From positions 1-64,000 of the IMG/VR virus record IMGVR_UViG_3300046809_000507: a stretch of 64,000 bases of DNA; one strand, given 5' to 3'. The stretch comes from a virus. The translations under genes were made by a program, and so were the position numbers. Position 1 is the stretch's first letter; every line of letters begins with the position of its first letter. Of the stretch, positions 25,701 to 34,426 are shown piece by piece. The notes under the pieces were generated by a model. That model did not search any database. It was not told where the DNA came from and saw only the letters and a program-made list of their open reading frames with translations.

Positions 25701-27431
25701 GCCCTCGGCAGCATCGGGGACTCGATCGGCCTCGGCGACAACTCCACGTCCGGTAATGCGCAGCAGTTCGCGCAGGCATCCCTCGCATCCTATGGCTGGG
25801 GGCCCTCTCAATGGCCTGCCCTGAAGGCCCTCTGGAACGGCGAATCGGGCTGGAACTACAAGGCGCTGAACGCCTCTAGCGGCGCCTACGGCATCCCGCA
25901 GGCGCTGCCCGCCTCCAAGATGGCCTCAGCCGGCTCCGACTGGAAGACGAACGCGTCGACGCAGATCAAGTGGGGTCTGGGCTACATCAAGTCGGTGTAC
26001 GGCAGCCCCGGAAACGCGTGGTCGCAGTGGCAGGCCCGCAGCCCGCACTGGTACGCGAAGGGCACCGGCGGCGCCGCGAAGGGCCTCGCCTGGGTCGGCG
26101 AACGCGGCCCGGAGCTGGTGAATTTCAGGGGCGGCGAGGACGTCCTCAGCAGCCCGCAGTCGATGGCGTTCGCCAAGACTCATGGGATCAAGCTGCCTGG
26201 CTACGCGTCCGGCACCATCACCAACGCGGCAGACCGTGTGCGCCGCGACCACCAGCGCATTCAGGATGCGAAGGACGATGTTGCGCGGGCCAAGCGGCGG
26301 CACAAGGGTGTGGCCGCGGCAGAGACCCGGCTCCGGGCCGCCCAGAAGGAGCTGCAGGCTGCCGAGATCGCCCTGAAGAACGCGAAGCGCTCCGCCAAGA
26401 CGTCGATCAGCAACACCATCGCCACGGGGCTATTGAAGAAGCTGGAGACGGGCACCAGCAGCGCTATCGCCTCGGCCATCAAGTCCGTGGCGACGAAGCT
26501 CCTGAACGCGGGCTACAACAAGACCGCCGCGAGCATCCAGAAGAAGGGCGGGCAGTTGGAGAAGCTCGCCGACAAGCGAGCCAGCGTCCAGAAGACGATC
26601 GCCGCGGCCAACCAGTACGCCTCGGACCAGGCCGGGAACATCAAGGACTTCCTGTCCATCAGCGGGACATCGGCGATGAACGTCGGTGACCTCATCTCGC
26701 AGGCTGGGGCCCAGCAGAAAACGGCGAGTTCGTTCGTCGCGCTGAGCAAGTCCCTGAAGGCCAGGGGCGCGTCGAAGGAACTGCTGCAGCAGCTTTCCGA
26801 CGCCGGGCCGGGTAGCCAGCTCGCGACGATCCTCAGCGCGAAGAACGTCACGACGACGGACATCGGGAAGCTGAACAAGCTGATGAGCAGCGGCGGCAAG
26901 TTGGCCACGTCCTTCGGCAAGGACATGGCCGACATGATGTACGACACCGGGAAGAACGCTGGAAAGGGCTTCCTCGCAGGTCTGAAGGCGACCGAGAAGG
27001 ATCTGCAGAAGCAGATCGACAAGCTCGCGAAGGGCCTCATCTCGGCGATCAAGAAGGCGCTGAAGATCAAGTCCCCGTCGGTCGTCATGCGCGACGAGGT
27101 CGGCAAGAACGTCGTCCTCGGCGTGGTCCACGGCATGGATATGCACGGCCACCTCGTCGGGGGAGCAGCGCAGCGCCTCGCGGACACCGCGACCGGCGTC
27201 AACCTGCGCCGCCGCTACGTCCCGACAGCGGCCGGGCAGAACGGTGCCCGCAACGAGGCGCTGTGGGACCGGCTCGCGACCGCTCTGGAAAGCCGCGATG
27301 CCACCGAGGTCCACGTCCACTTCAACGACGACCGGCTGCGCGACCTCATCGACGTCCAGGTGAAGCCGAAGATCAAGGCATCTGCGGATGCTCAGGCGCA
27401 CCGAGCGAAGGTTGGGCGGAGGAGCAGCTAA
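22743..27431 (+). CDS. tape measure protein with lytic transglycosylase domain
   Basis: The longest gene, 1562 residues. N-terminal helices with DAMAFQAEMTRISTQAGGT, a TP901-like phage tail region, hydrophobic segments (about 580-640), Pro/Leu/Lys repeats near 440-510 (PRLLAKP-type units), three ~45-residue repeats at about 780-915 (GSWLxSKGSSLVSGFKSG) and a soluble lytic transglycosylase domain at about 1005-1110 with NGESGWN, catalytic E1034. It sets tail length and opens peptidoglycan during DNA entry. At about 0.15 nm per residue a tail near 200 nm is expected. ATG at 22743 follows AGGGGAGG. Confidence 0.93.
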   Translation: MASSSIVYRLIAHDSASRTFNSVGRSASGTERTLAKLGATAVKAGAALATGLAVGLAKGAKDAMAFQAEMTRISTQAGGTAKDVKVLSDAVLKLGTSTQQGPQHLAESLYHLKSVGMDNVQAMKALKQSADLAAVGHANLEETTNALAGAWRTGIKGATSFHEAVSTVNAIIGAGNMSMDQFNAAIGTGILPSAKTFGLSMKQVGAALALMTDEGIDSASAATRLRMSFSLLGAPSAAAEKQLKKIHLTGLQMADAMRGKDGLIGALTLLKDHLDKSSLSASKQSQLLSHAFGGGRSSSGILMMLNNLDVLKKKQDQINRSTGKFDDAVKQQRKTAEAQWHLLTSNLEVMSIRVGTKVLPPVTSFVHFLATTAMPAAAGFGKVMRNLIPVDAIKRGVGEAKSTIGGFLSGLTGGKSPTSMLGDFMDGLTGAGSKKAPSVPTSTGPSPMLTVPQAPRLLAKPQKATTPMLKAPSVPRLLARPKSLAAPALFKQPSSPGLLAMPKAVKPPKSAAEKIGAQIHDAISGGFKDMDWGNLGSVLGKGLGDAIGWVAKHTADFTKKIAKILAGIDFVQIGKSFGASAIPLAIGFIASLFDPLFSLDFWKKHWLDTIIAVLSVIPIGRVAGVLGKVFEHLPFLKMFEPLLRGVGKLGGWLEKAASKAMKFFGESLWKGIAKVFPEATATLEREAGLFTTRIGSWGLDLMAKGKGAILWLGRGIRDGAGFVISKIGEVAALIVKPFAKAGGWLIGKGRVLLTGFKDGIVTGAKGIGSFLWRRAGKPAVDAFKGAGSWLRSKGSSLVSGFKSGSVSAAKGIAGFTNRWVVRPVVDTFKGAGSWLWSKGSSLVSGFKSGSISAAKGIAGWTNRTVIKPVTGAFKSAASWLKSAGGHLLSGLKDGIWSAIKGIGSWIKKNMIDPIVNSVKHWFGIKSPSRVFMSIGGHLVGGLMKGMAKTSGTAIAKKIFGDLPHALSRIVHKGLVSVSKLPGKALKALGSIGDSIGLGDNSTSGNAQQFAQASLASYGWGPSQWPALKALWNGESGWNYKALNASSGAYGIPQALPASKMASAGSDWKTNASTQIKWGLGYIKSVYGSPGNAWSQWQARSPHWYAKGTGGAAKGLAWVGERGPELVNFRGGEDVLSSPQSMAFAKTHGIKLPGYASGTITNAADRVRRDHQRIQDAKDDVARAKRRHKGVAAAETRLRAAQKELQAAEIALKNAKRSAKTSISNTIATGLLKKLETGTSSAIASAIKSVATKLLNAGYNKTAASIQKKGGQLEKLADKRASVQKTIAAANQYASDQAGNIKDFLSISGTSAMNVGDLISQAGAQQKTASSFVALSKSLKARGASKELLQQLSDAGPGSQLATILSAKNVTTTDIGKLNKLMSSGGKLATSFGKDMADMMYDTGKNAGKGFLAGLKATEKDLQKQIDKLAKGLISAIKKALKIKSPSVVMRDEVGKNVVLGVVHGMDMHGHLVGGAAQRLADTATGVNLRRRYVPTAAGQNGARNEALWDRLATALESRDATEVHVHFNDDRLRDLIDVQVKPKIKASADAQAHRAKVGRRSS

Positions 27432-28894
27432 TGACGATCTCCTTCGGTACGACGGGCACGCAGTCCACCCACACCGACACGATCACCCCTGTGGTGGTCG
27501 GGTCGGCCGGGAATCTCGCCGTCCTTCAGGTGGTCTCCGGGCACCCTCTCGACTCGGTGCCCTCCACACCGTCCGGCTGGACTCTGGTGGGCAGCGCATC
27601 GGGGGGCGGCGGCGCCTTCGGGGCGTCCGCCGGCCCCCGACGGCTGACGTACTTCGCCCGGGTCCTGCTGGGCAGTGACGCGAACCCGACGACGGCGATC
27701 CCATCGGGCTCGACCGGATCCCTCATCGTCGGCCGCATCGTCAGCCTGTCGAAGACCGCTGGCACCGGCTGGCGATGGGCCGCGAGCTTCGGTGACGACC
27801 AGACGAGCGGCACCGGCTTCTCGGCCACCGGCACGACCGCACTCACCTGGAAGGCGGGGGATTTCGCGCTGATCGGCTACGGCGTCGCGTCCGCCGCGGA
27901 CGCCTACTCGGCCGAGGCCATCGCAGCAGCCGGCGTGACGTTCGGTACGGTCACCGAACGCGCCGACGCTGCGGTCGCTACTGGCAACGGGACGACGGTC
28001 GCACTGGCGACGTCCACGGTGTCCTCCGGCACTGCCACGCTGGCGCCCACCGTTACGGCCACCCTGTCGAGCGCCTCGATCGGTATCTCTGGCGTCGTGC
28101 GCGTGCGCGAGGCCAGCTCCGACGTCAACGCCACCGCGCAGTCCGTGTTCCCGCCCCGCAACCTGGTCTCCGCGACCGGGCTGACGGGGGACGACATCGT
28201 CACGATCAGCCTGCTTAGGCAGGCCGGGAGTGACCTTGAGGCGGTGCGGGCCGCCAGCAGCGTCGACGTCACCGGGCAGGCCTCGTTCCTGCGGGTGGAT
28301 GCGGAGCAGCCGTTCGGGATCAGCGTCAACTATGCCGCGGTCTTGACCGACGTCAACGGGGTGCAGTGGACCGTGTACTCGGGCCCCATCACCTCGACCG
28401 TCACCTCGGACGTCATCTCCGACGCGATCCGTGGTGTCGGTGCCGCGGTGAAAATCGAATCACCACTGGAGTGGAAGCGAGACCGCGACGCCACCCAGTT
28501 CAACATCAACGGTCGGCTCGTCGTGGTGGGCAAACCCCGGTCTTCCCGGTCCGGCACACTCACCGTCCGCACGGAGACCGACGACGACGGCGACACGCTC
28601 AACGACCTGCTGGACGAGGCGACCGAGGGCACGTTCCTCGTGCGCAAGGCGACATCCCTGTCCCGTCTCGACGGCACGTATGCCCTGCTCGACGACACCG
28701 AGTCGCCCAACTGGTACGACGAATTCCGCTGGTTCGCGCTCAGTGTGGTCAAGGCCGACGACTGGCCCGCCGTAATGGAAGCCGCCGGTTTCACGCTGCA
28801 GGACATCGCCAACAACTTCTCGATCCTCAGCGACATCTCCGCGTTCTTCCCCACGAACCTGCTGGCCATCGCGCAATACGATTTCGGACCCTGA
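27431..28894 (+). CDS. distal tail / minor tail protein
   Basis: A 487-residue protein that starts by TAATG overlap with the tape measure gene. The N-terminal half is a Ser/Thr/Gly-rich beta domain (ISFGTTGTQSTHTDT) like adhesion modules. The C-terminal half has mixed alpha/beta segments (IESPLEWKRDRDATQFNING, SGTLTVRTETDDDGDTLNDLLDEAT) typical of the minor tail protein directly after the tape measure in actinophages, which forms the distal tail ring. Assignment is by position and pattern. Confidence 0.75.
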   Translation: MTISFGTTGTQSTHTDTITPVVVGSAGNLAVLQVVSGHPLDSVPSTPSGWTLVGSASGGGGAFGASAGPRRLTYFARVLLGSDANPTTAIPSGSTGSLIVGRIVSLSKTAGTGWRWAASFGDDQTSGTGFSATGTTALTWKAGDFALIGYGVASAADAYSAEAIAAAGVTFGTVTERADAAVATGNGTTVALATSTVSSGTATLAPTVTATLSSASIGISGVVRVREASSDVNATAQSVFPPRNLVSATGLTGDDIVTISLLRQAGSDLEAVRAASSVDVTGQASFLRVDAEQPFGISVNYAAVLTDVNGVQWTVYSGPITSTVTSDVISDAIRGVGAAVKIESPLEWKRDRDATQFNINGRLVVVGKPRSSRSGTLTVRTETDDDGDTLNDLLDEATEGTFLVRKATSLSRLDGTYALLDDTESPNWYDEFRWFALSVVKADDWPAVMEAAGFTLQDIANNFSILSDISAFFPTNLLAIAQYDFGP

Positions 28895-28895
28895 C

Positions 28896-29981
28896 ATGCT
28901 CGATATGTCGACTACCGCCCTCGCCGTCGTGCAGGGCAGCTACACGATGAATGTCCGCGCCGAGTCCTGGCTTGGCGGCACCCTCCTGGCAGATACCATC
29001 CCGATCTCCGATGGCGGCGAGAGCCGCGACCGCTCCCTCGCCATCCCGGAACAGATCAGCCTCACCGTCCCGCGGCGTGACCGCGGCTTCGACTGGGACC
29101 CCGGCACCAACCCTGCCCACCCTCTCGCCGCCTACGGACAGACGCTCCGCATCGACTACGGCGTCGACGTCGGCGGCCAGATGGAGTGGATCAATCGAGG
29201 CTGGTTCCTCATCACCGAGAGCTCGACCGAGGGCGACACGGTCTCCGTGAGCTGCCAGGGCCTGCTGACGCTCATCGACGAGGCGAACCTCATCGCCCCG
29301 TTCCAGCCGTCCAGCTCGGACACCCTCGGCTCCGTGGTCCGGGCGCTCGTCGAACCGGCCCTCACTGTCGGATTCGACGGGACCCTCGTCGACCGGGCGG
29401 TGCCGCTCGGCATGCAGTGGGACAGCGACAGGCTCGGCGCCGTCACTGAGGTACTCACCGCCTGGGGAGCGGCCGAGCGCGTCACCGAGGACGGCTACCT
29501 CCTCATCGAGCCCGTCAGCGACGCCGGTTCACCGGTCCTGTCCATCAGTGACGACCGCAACACCGGAACGGTCGTCCGCTGGCAGGGCTCCACCACCCGG
29601 GACGGCGCCTTCAACTGCGTCGTCGCCCAGGGCGAGGACGCATCCGGGAACCAGATCCAGGGCGTCGCCTACGACAGCGACGGCACCAGCCCCTATCAGT
29701 ACGGCGGGAACTTCAACCCGCTGCCTGTGCCGTACCCGTACCAGTCGAGTCTCCTGACCACCGTCGCCCAGTGCCGGACCGCGGCGGCGGCCCAGCTCAA
29801 GCTGCTGCGTCGGCAGGCGTTCCGGCGCCTCGGCGTGACGATGGTCCCGCACCCGGGCCTGGTGACCGGCGACATCGTGTCCGTCACCGGCGCAGGACTC
29901 ACGGCCGCCCGCTGCGCGATCGAGGCGCTCTCCCTGCCCTACTCGCCCGGCGAGCAGAGCCTCACCGTCCGCGTCCTGTAG
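28896..29981 (+). CDS. baseplate hub-like minor tail protein (DUF5047-like)
   Basis: A 361-residue beta-rich protein. Segments such as EQISLTVPRRDRGFDWDPG, GQTLRIDYGVD, GWFLITESSTEGDTVSVSCQGLL and a closing RRLGVTMVPHPGLVTGDIVSVTG match the DUF5047 group of Streptomyces phages, equivalent in order to the gp27/hub proteins of the tail tip. It would connect the distal ring to receptor-binding proteins. One base separates it from the preceding stop. Confidence 0.72.
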   Translation: MLDMSTTALAVVQGSYTMNVRAESWLGGTLLADTIPISDGGESRDRSLAIPEQISLTVPRRDRGFDWDPGTNPAHPLAAYGQTLRIDYGVDVGGQMEWINRGWFLITESSTEGDTVSVSCQGLLTLIDEANLIAPFQPSSSDTLGSVVRALVEPALTVGFDGTLVDRAVPLGMQWDSDRLGAVTEVLTAWGAAERVTEDGYLLIEPVSDAGSPVLSISDDRNTGTVVRWQGSTTRDGAFNCVVAQGEDASGNQIQGVAYDSDGTSPYQYGGNFNPLPVPYPYQSSLLTTVAQCRTAAAAQLKLLRRQAFRRLGVTMVPHPGLVTGDIVSVTGAGLTAARCAIEALSLPYSPGEQSLTVRVL

Positions 29982-29989
29982 GGGGTGCC

Positions 29990-30802
29990 GTGCCCGACTT
30001 CGCCGACACCCGCATCTCCCTCGCCGGGAAGGGAGTAGTGCGCGGAACCGCGCTCAGTACGGTCACCTCCGGGGCCTGCCTCGTCAGAGTGGGGGGCATC
30101 CAGGTCACGGCCCGGGTCGCGACTGGGCTCACCGTCACGGTCGGCAGCATTCTGCTGATGGCCAGGCTCGGCAGCCTGTACTACGTCATCACCGTGGTGC
30201 CCGCCGCGCCGACTTCGACGCCGGCGACACCGCCCCCGGCCGACAGTGCACCGCCTGACACCGGCGATGCACCACCCGCACCGAAGCCGGTGACCACGAC
30301 CGGCACCCTCACCTGCGTGCCGACAGCCACCGCCTGCTATCGCGACGGCAGTTGGCGCTCCGACGGCGACCCCACCAATAGCTTCGACCTCTTCCAGGGC
30401 CGGTACGGAGGCAGCAGCTACGGCCGCAACACCGGCGCCGCGTTCTACGGCTCCAAGCCGCACACGCTGAACGGTGCGACGTGCACCAAGGCCACGGTGA
30501 AGATCAAGCGACTGTCCGCCGGTGACTTCGCGGCACGGTCAGCCACTCTCCGGCTCGTCTCGCAGACCAGCCGACCGGGCGGATCGCTCACCCTCAACGA
30601 GACCACCAGCGGCCCCTCTCTGAAGGTCAACGACTCGACCACGTTCACGCTGCCCACCAGCTGGGGCCAGGCCCTCATCGACGGCACCCGCGGAGGCATC
30701 GCCATCAGCGTCAGCAGCGACGACCCGTACATCCAACTCGCAGGCCGGAACTCCTGGTCCGCCGCCATGACCCTCGCAATCTCCTGGAGGCGCACCTCAT
30801 GA
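29990..30802 (+). CDS. minor tail protein with proline linker
   Basis: A 270-residue protein. An N-terminal beta domain (about 1-70) is joined by a Pro/Ala/Thr linker (about 71-100) to a C-terminal beta-sandwich (from GTLTCVPTATACYRDGSWR to NSWSAAMTLAISW), which looks like a receptor or carbohydrate-binding module. GTG at 29990 follows AGGGGGTG. It overlaps the next start (ATGA). Likely a tail-tip fibre component. Confidence 0.65.
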   Translation: MPDFADTRISLAGKGVVRGTALSTVTSGACLVRVGGIQVTARVATGLTVTVGSILLMARLGSLYYVITVVPAAPTSTPATPPPADSAPPDTGDAPPAPKPVTTTGTLTCVPTATACYRDGSWRSDGDPTNSFDLFQGRYGGSSYGRNTGAAFYGSKPHTLNGATCTKATVKIKRLSAGDFAARSATLRLVSQTSRPGGSLTLNETTSGPSLKVNDSTTFTLPTSWGQALIDGTRGGIAISVSSDDPYIQLAGRNSWSAAMTLAISWRRTS

Positions 30803-31557
30803 CCGCCAACACCTCCAAGGGCATCACCTATCCACAGTCGACGGATCACACCCGACTGTGGGAACACATGCAGACCCTCGCCGCGACCGCCGACAGCATC
30901 ATCTTCGGCAACATCGACCGGCAGATTTTCACCGCCAACGGCACCTGGACACGGCCCTCCAACGCCATCAGGGTCTTCGTCCAGGTGCAGGCCGCAGGCG
31001 GGGGCTCTGGGGGAGTCGCCTCGACCAGCGCAGGCCAGGCATCGTGCGCGCCCGGTGCGTCCGGCGGCGAATACGCCGAAGGCTGGTTCACCCCAGCGAC
31101 GACGGGCGGCACCGTTGCCGTCACCGTCGGAGCGGGGGGAACGTCGGGCTCGTCCGGTGCCAACGCCGGCGGCGACGGCGGCGGCAGTAGCTTCGGGGCG
31201 CTCATCACCTGCATCGGCGGATCCGGTGGCGCGGGCGGAACCGCCTCGACTGCCACCTCGATCGGTGCACCCAACGGCGGCACCGGCGGCACCGGCGGCG
31301 ACTTCCGTGTTGCGGGCGGCGACGGGTCGAACGGCCAGGTCGTCGGCGGGGTTCCACTGAAGTACAACAGCGGCGGCTACGCCTACCTCGGCGGCGCCCG
31401 CCGCGCATCCGGTGTCGCCGCGACCACGACCACCGGCTTCAACGGATACCCCTACGGCGGCGGCGCATCCGGCCCCGCCAACGGCGCCACCCAGTCCGCG
31501 GTCGCTGGCAGCACCGGGGCCGGCGGCATTGTCATCGTCACCACCTACACCGCATAG
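30799..31557 (+). CDS. glycine-rich tail appendage protein
   Basis: A 252-residue protein. The first 55 residues include an FTANGTWTRPSNAIRVFVQV strand motif typical of the start of glycine-rich phage appendage domains. From residue 60 on the chain is Gly/Ser/Thr-rich with GGTGGTGGDF-type runs, the polyglycine-helix fold known from phage adhesins that bind surface receptors. It probably forms the tip of the tail fibre and helps set host range. Confidence 0.78.
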   Translation: MTANTSKGITYPQSTDHTRLWEHMQTLAATADSIIFGNIDRQIFTANGTWTRPSNAIRVFVQVQAAGGGSGGVASTSAGQASCAPGASGGEYAEGWFTPATTGGTVAVTVGAGGTSGSSGANAGGDGGGSSFGALITCIGGSGGAGGTASTATSIGAPNGGTGGTGGDFRVAGGDGSNGQVVGGVPLKYNSGGYAYLGGARRASGVAATTTTGFNGYPYGGGASGPANGATQSAVAGSTGAGGIVIVTTYTA

Positions 31558-31565
31558 GAGTTGCT

Positions 31566-31805
31566 ATGCCCCTCGCCCCGCCCGAGACATCGACCAGTGA
31601 CATCGCCTGGATCGTCAACGGCCGTTACAACGCCAACTCGGTCACGTCCTTCCAGCTCCACATCACCGTCGAGGGCCCGTCCGACGAGGCCGAGGGCGAC
31701 GCCTGCCTCCAGGCGCTGGTCGACCTGCTCGGCACCCGCTTCGCCGGAGTGGCCGGAACCAAGGGCTTTACGGCGTACACGACGAGGGCCATGACCCCCT
31801 CCTGA
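31566..31805 (+). CDS. small tail-region protein, 79 aa
   Basis: A soluble alpha/beta protein (DIAWIVNGRYNANSVTSFQLHI, then an acidic helix) placed between the appendage gene and a terminator. AGGAG precedes the ATG. No family recognised; possibly a fibre chaperone or minor virion protein. Confidence 0.6.
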   Translation: MPLAPPETSTSDIAWIVNGRYNANSVTSFQLHITVEGPSDEAEGDACLQALVDLLGTRFAGVAGTKGFTAYTTRAMTPS

Positions 31806-31828
31806 CCTCGCCGAACCCCAGACCACCC

Positions 31829-31849
31829 AGCCCCTGCCGGGGCTTTTTT
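31829..31849 (+). terminator. intrinsic terminator at the end of the tail genes
   Basis: Stem AGCCCC / GGGGCT with a four-base loop followed directly by a run of T, the most conventional intrinsic terminator of the window. It separates tail genes from the lysis genes. Confidence 0.8.
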
Positions 31850-31866
31850 CATGCCCGGGAGGGGCT

Positions 31867-32754
31867 TTGACTCTCACCTTTCGCGGCGGGAAGCTTCCCG
31901 CGCAACCGGCCCGCCCGCATCTGAAGCTGTCCGCTGTCCTCCGCGAGCGGCTTGCGGTACCGCCGGCCGCCATGGACTGGCAGGACGACCGGATCGTCTG
32001 GCCGATGTACGGGAATGCAGAGGTCGGAGACTGCACGTGTGCTGGTGTCGGGCACCTCGTCAACCAGCTCACCTACTACGGCACGGGCACGGAGGTGGAG
32101 CCCGCAGAGTCGTCGGTCCTCGGCATGTACTCGGCGATCACCGGCTACGACCCGACCAAGCCCGACAGCGACACTGGCGCCTACTGCCAGGACGTCCTCG
32201 CGTACTGGCGGAAGACCGGACTCGAAGGCCACAAGATCACGGCCTACGCGTCGCTGGACGTCTCCAACCTCACCGAGATCAAGCAGGCCATCGCCCTGTT
32301 CGGCACCGTCTACGTCGGCCTCAGCTTCCCCGACAGTGCGATGACGCAGTTCGACAACGACCAGCCCTGGGACGTCGTCCGCGGCGCCACGGTCGAGGGC
32401 GGCCACTGCGTCATCGTCGGCGCCTACGGGGCAGGGAAGTTCGGCCTCGTCACCTGGGGCGCCGAGACGGCGATGACCGAAGCGTTCTGGAAGCGCTACG
32501 TCGACGAAGCCTGGGTCGTTCTCGATGCCGACGGGCTGAAGAAGGCGGGCGTCTACTTCACCGGCGCGCCGTCCTACTACGCACTCGGAGAGCAATTCGC
32601 GGCGCTGACCGGCGAGAAGAACCCGATCCCGCAGCCCGGCCCGGTGCCGACCCCTCCTTCGCCGCCCGCGCCTTCTCCAGTGGATCCTCGCCTGGCTAAG
32701 GCGTTGGGTCTGATGCAGGCGTGGGCGAAAGACAACCACGTGACGGGAGTCTGA
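31867..32754 (+). CDS. papain-like cysteine peptidase-like protein
   Basis: A 295-residue protein with a possible papain-like catalytic set: Cys in GDCTCAG (C56 or C58), His in VEGGHCVIVGAYG (H180) and the following VTWGAE strand where such enzymes carry the third residue. A proline-rich linker (about 253-272) leads to a short helical end. It begins with a rare TTG preceded by GGGAGGGG. Placed directly before the amidase it could be a second peptidoglycan-cleaving lysin or a virion-associated peptidase. The fold call is by motif only. Confidence 0.55.
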   Translation: MTLTFRGGKLPAQPARPHLKLSAVLRERLAVPPAAMDWQDDRIVWPMYGNAEVGDCTCAGVGHLVNQLTYYGTGTEVEPAESSVLGMYSAITGYDPTKPDSDTGAYCQDVLAYWRKTGLEGHKITAYASLDVSNLTEIKQAIALFGTVYVGLSFPDSAMTQFDNDQPWDVVRGATVEGGHCVIVGAYGAGKFGLVTWGAETAMTEAFWKRYVDEAWVVLDADGLKKAGVYFTGAPSYYALGEQFAALTGEKNPIPQPGPVPTPPSPPAPSPVDPRLAKALGLMQAWAKDNHVTGV

Positions 32755-32756
32755 CC

Positions 32757-33650
32757 ATGGTCGACCTGTGGATGCCCGGCGCCGCCCGGCACTCGCTGGG
32801 CAACACCGGCGTGATGAACGGCGGCCCGGCGCGGGCCGTCTGGCACATCACCAGCAACGCGACTGACTGGACGTTCGCCCGCGAGCTGGGCTGGTTCACC
32901 GGCGGCGGTGCCGACGTCGCCCCCCACCTGCTCTGGGACCCGTTCACGGGTGAGCTGGCGCAGTTCTTCCCCGCGGACTCCCGCTCGCTGTCGCTGGAGA
33001 ACGCGGGCAGCGTCAGGACGAACCGGACCGGCACGTACTGCATCCAGATCGAGATCGTCTTCACCGAGGGCGAGACCGTCAACGGCAAGAAGTACGCCAC
33101 GGTCCGAGACACCCCGTGCAAGAACCTCGACAAGATCGTCGCCTGGCTGCGAAGCCTCGGCGTCGTCGACGCCTGGCCGGGCGGCACGCCCACCGGGTTC
33201 GTCCGCGACACCGTCTCCCTGGACAGCTGGCAGAAGCTCGGCGGGCACTACGGCCACAACCAGGTCCCCGGCAACAGCCACGTCGACCCGGGCCCGATGC
33301 CGTCCTTGTTCGCGCCGGCCCCTACTCCGGCCAAGCCGCCCACCCCGGCAAAGCCCAAGGTGTCGCTCGCGCACGTCGTCTACGCCGCGAAGCACGACCC
33401 GACCGCGGCGCAGGGCCACACCTCCTACAAGGCCGAGGTGTTGATCGTCGAGAAGGCGCTGAAGGCGGAAGGTTTCCTCTCCGCCCAGTATGTCGACGGC
33501 TCCTTCGGATCCCTCACCGTCGGCGCCTACGCCCGTTGGCAGCGCTCCCCGGCAGGCGGCGGCCACACAGGCAGCGCCGCCGACGGCATCCCCGGCAAGG
33601 CCTCCCTCAAGCTGCTTGCCGCCCGGCACGGCTTCACCGTCACCGACTGA
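32757..33650 (+). CDS. endolysin: N-acetylmuramoyl-L-alanine amidase with wall-binding domain
   Basis: A 297-residue lysin. The N-terminal catalytic domain has zinc-ligand candidates in AVWHITS (about H30) and SHVDPGP (H175), the pattern of amidase_2/PGRP enzymes. A Pro/Lys/Ala linker (about 185-205) joins a C-terminal peptidoglycan-binding-like domain (from VSLAHVVYAAKHD, with VDGSFGSLTVGAYARWQRS). No signal peptide, so it needs the holin genes that follow. It cleaves the glycan-peptide bond at the end of infection. Confidence 0.87.
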   Translation: MVDLWMPGAARHSLGNTGVMNGGPARAVWHITSNATDWTFARELGWFTGGGADVAPHLLWDPFTGELAQFFPADSRSLSLENAGSVRTNRTGTYCIQIEIVFTEGETVNGKKYATVRDTPCKNLDKIVAWLRSLGVVDAWPGGTPTGFVRDTVSLDSWQKLGGHYGHNQVPGNSHVDPGPMPSLFAPAPTPAKPPTPAKPKVSLAHVVYAAKHDPTAAQGHTSYKAEVLIVEKALKAEGFLSAQYVDGSFGSLTVGAYARWQRSPAGGGHTGSAADGIPGKASLKLLAARHGFTVTD

Positions 33651-33667
33651 CCTTCAAGGAGATCACC

Positions 33668-33991
33668 ATGCACCCCACCGACGCACAGCTGTGGGCTGCG
33701 GCCCTCGGCTACCTGCTGCCGCTCGCCATAGCGATCGTCGCGCAGCCCCGCTGGACCGGCGCCGTGAAGGGCCTCCTCATGCTCGCCGTCGCCAGCGGCG
33801 ACGGAGTCGGAACCGCGTACTTCAACGGTGAGTTCTCCAGCAAGTCCATCGTCACTTGCATGCTCGTCGCCGCCGTCGCCATCGGCGCCGCCTACCACCT
33901 CCTGTGGAAGCCCTCCGGGATCGCTCCCGGCATCGAGCGCGCCACGTCGACGGGCGGCACCGCTCCGGCGAGCACCCCCCAGGGCGTGTAG
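33668..33991 (+). CDS. holin-like membrane protein, 107 aa
   Basis: Three hydrophobic segments (about 10-25, 31-50 and 61-83) and a polar C-terminus, right after the endolysin, which is the usual place for a holin. It would form membrane lesions that release the amidase. AAGGAGATC precedes the ATG. Assignment by position and topology. Confidence 0.75.
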   Translation: MHPTDAQLWAAALGYLLPLAIAIVAQPRWTGAVKGLLMLAVASGDGVGTAYFNGEFSSKSIVTCMLVAAVAIGAAYHLLWKPSGIAPGIERATSTGGTAPASTPQGV

Positions 33992-34426
33992 GTGCGGCGC
34001 CGTATCGTCCGGCGGCTGGGCAGGCTGCTCGGCCGCCGCGGCGCGTTCCTCCTGGCGTTCGGCATGGTGTGGGGGCTGATCGGCTACGGCCAGATCTCCG
34101 CTCCACCGCCGGACCAGCGCGGCCTGCATCTGCTGCTGGACCGGGTGCCGTTGGTGGTGTGGGGCTGGTTGTGGATCACGGCCGGGGTGGTGGCGATCGT
34201 GTCGGCGTTCCTGCCGCAGGGCTCCGACCGGTTCGGGTTCCTCGCGCTGCCGTTGATCGTGACGCCGTGGATCATCTCGTATCTCGTCGCCTGGTGGCAG
34301 GGGACATTCCCCAGGGGGTGGATCGCGGCGGCTCTGTACGGCGGGCTCGCGATCGGAATCCTGGTCGTGGCCGGATGGGGGGAGCCTCCGCGGCCCAAGA
34401 GAGAAGAGCCTCCGTATGACTCCTGA
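33992..34426 (+). CDS. four-pass membrane protein of the lysis cassette
   Basis: A 144-residue protein with a strongly basic N-terminus (MRRRIVRRLGRLLGRR) and four membrane segments. It starts with GTG directly after the previous stop and overlaps the next gene. Many Streptomyces phages encode two or three membrane proteins after the lysin; this could be a second holin, antiholin or pinholin. Confidence 0.65.
   Translation: MRRRIVRRLGRLLGRRGAFLLAFGMVWGLIGYGQISAPPPDQRGLHLLLDRVPLVVWGWLWITAGVVAIVSAFLPQGSDRFGFLALPLIVTPWIISYLVAWWQGTFPRGWIAAALYGGLAIGILVVAGWGEPPRPKREEPPYDS

Noticed and set aside
27263-27430. Upstream start for the distal tail protein
   Set aside because: This would run inside the tape measure gene; the TAATG junction at 27431 is the natural start.
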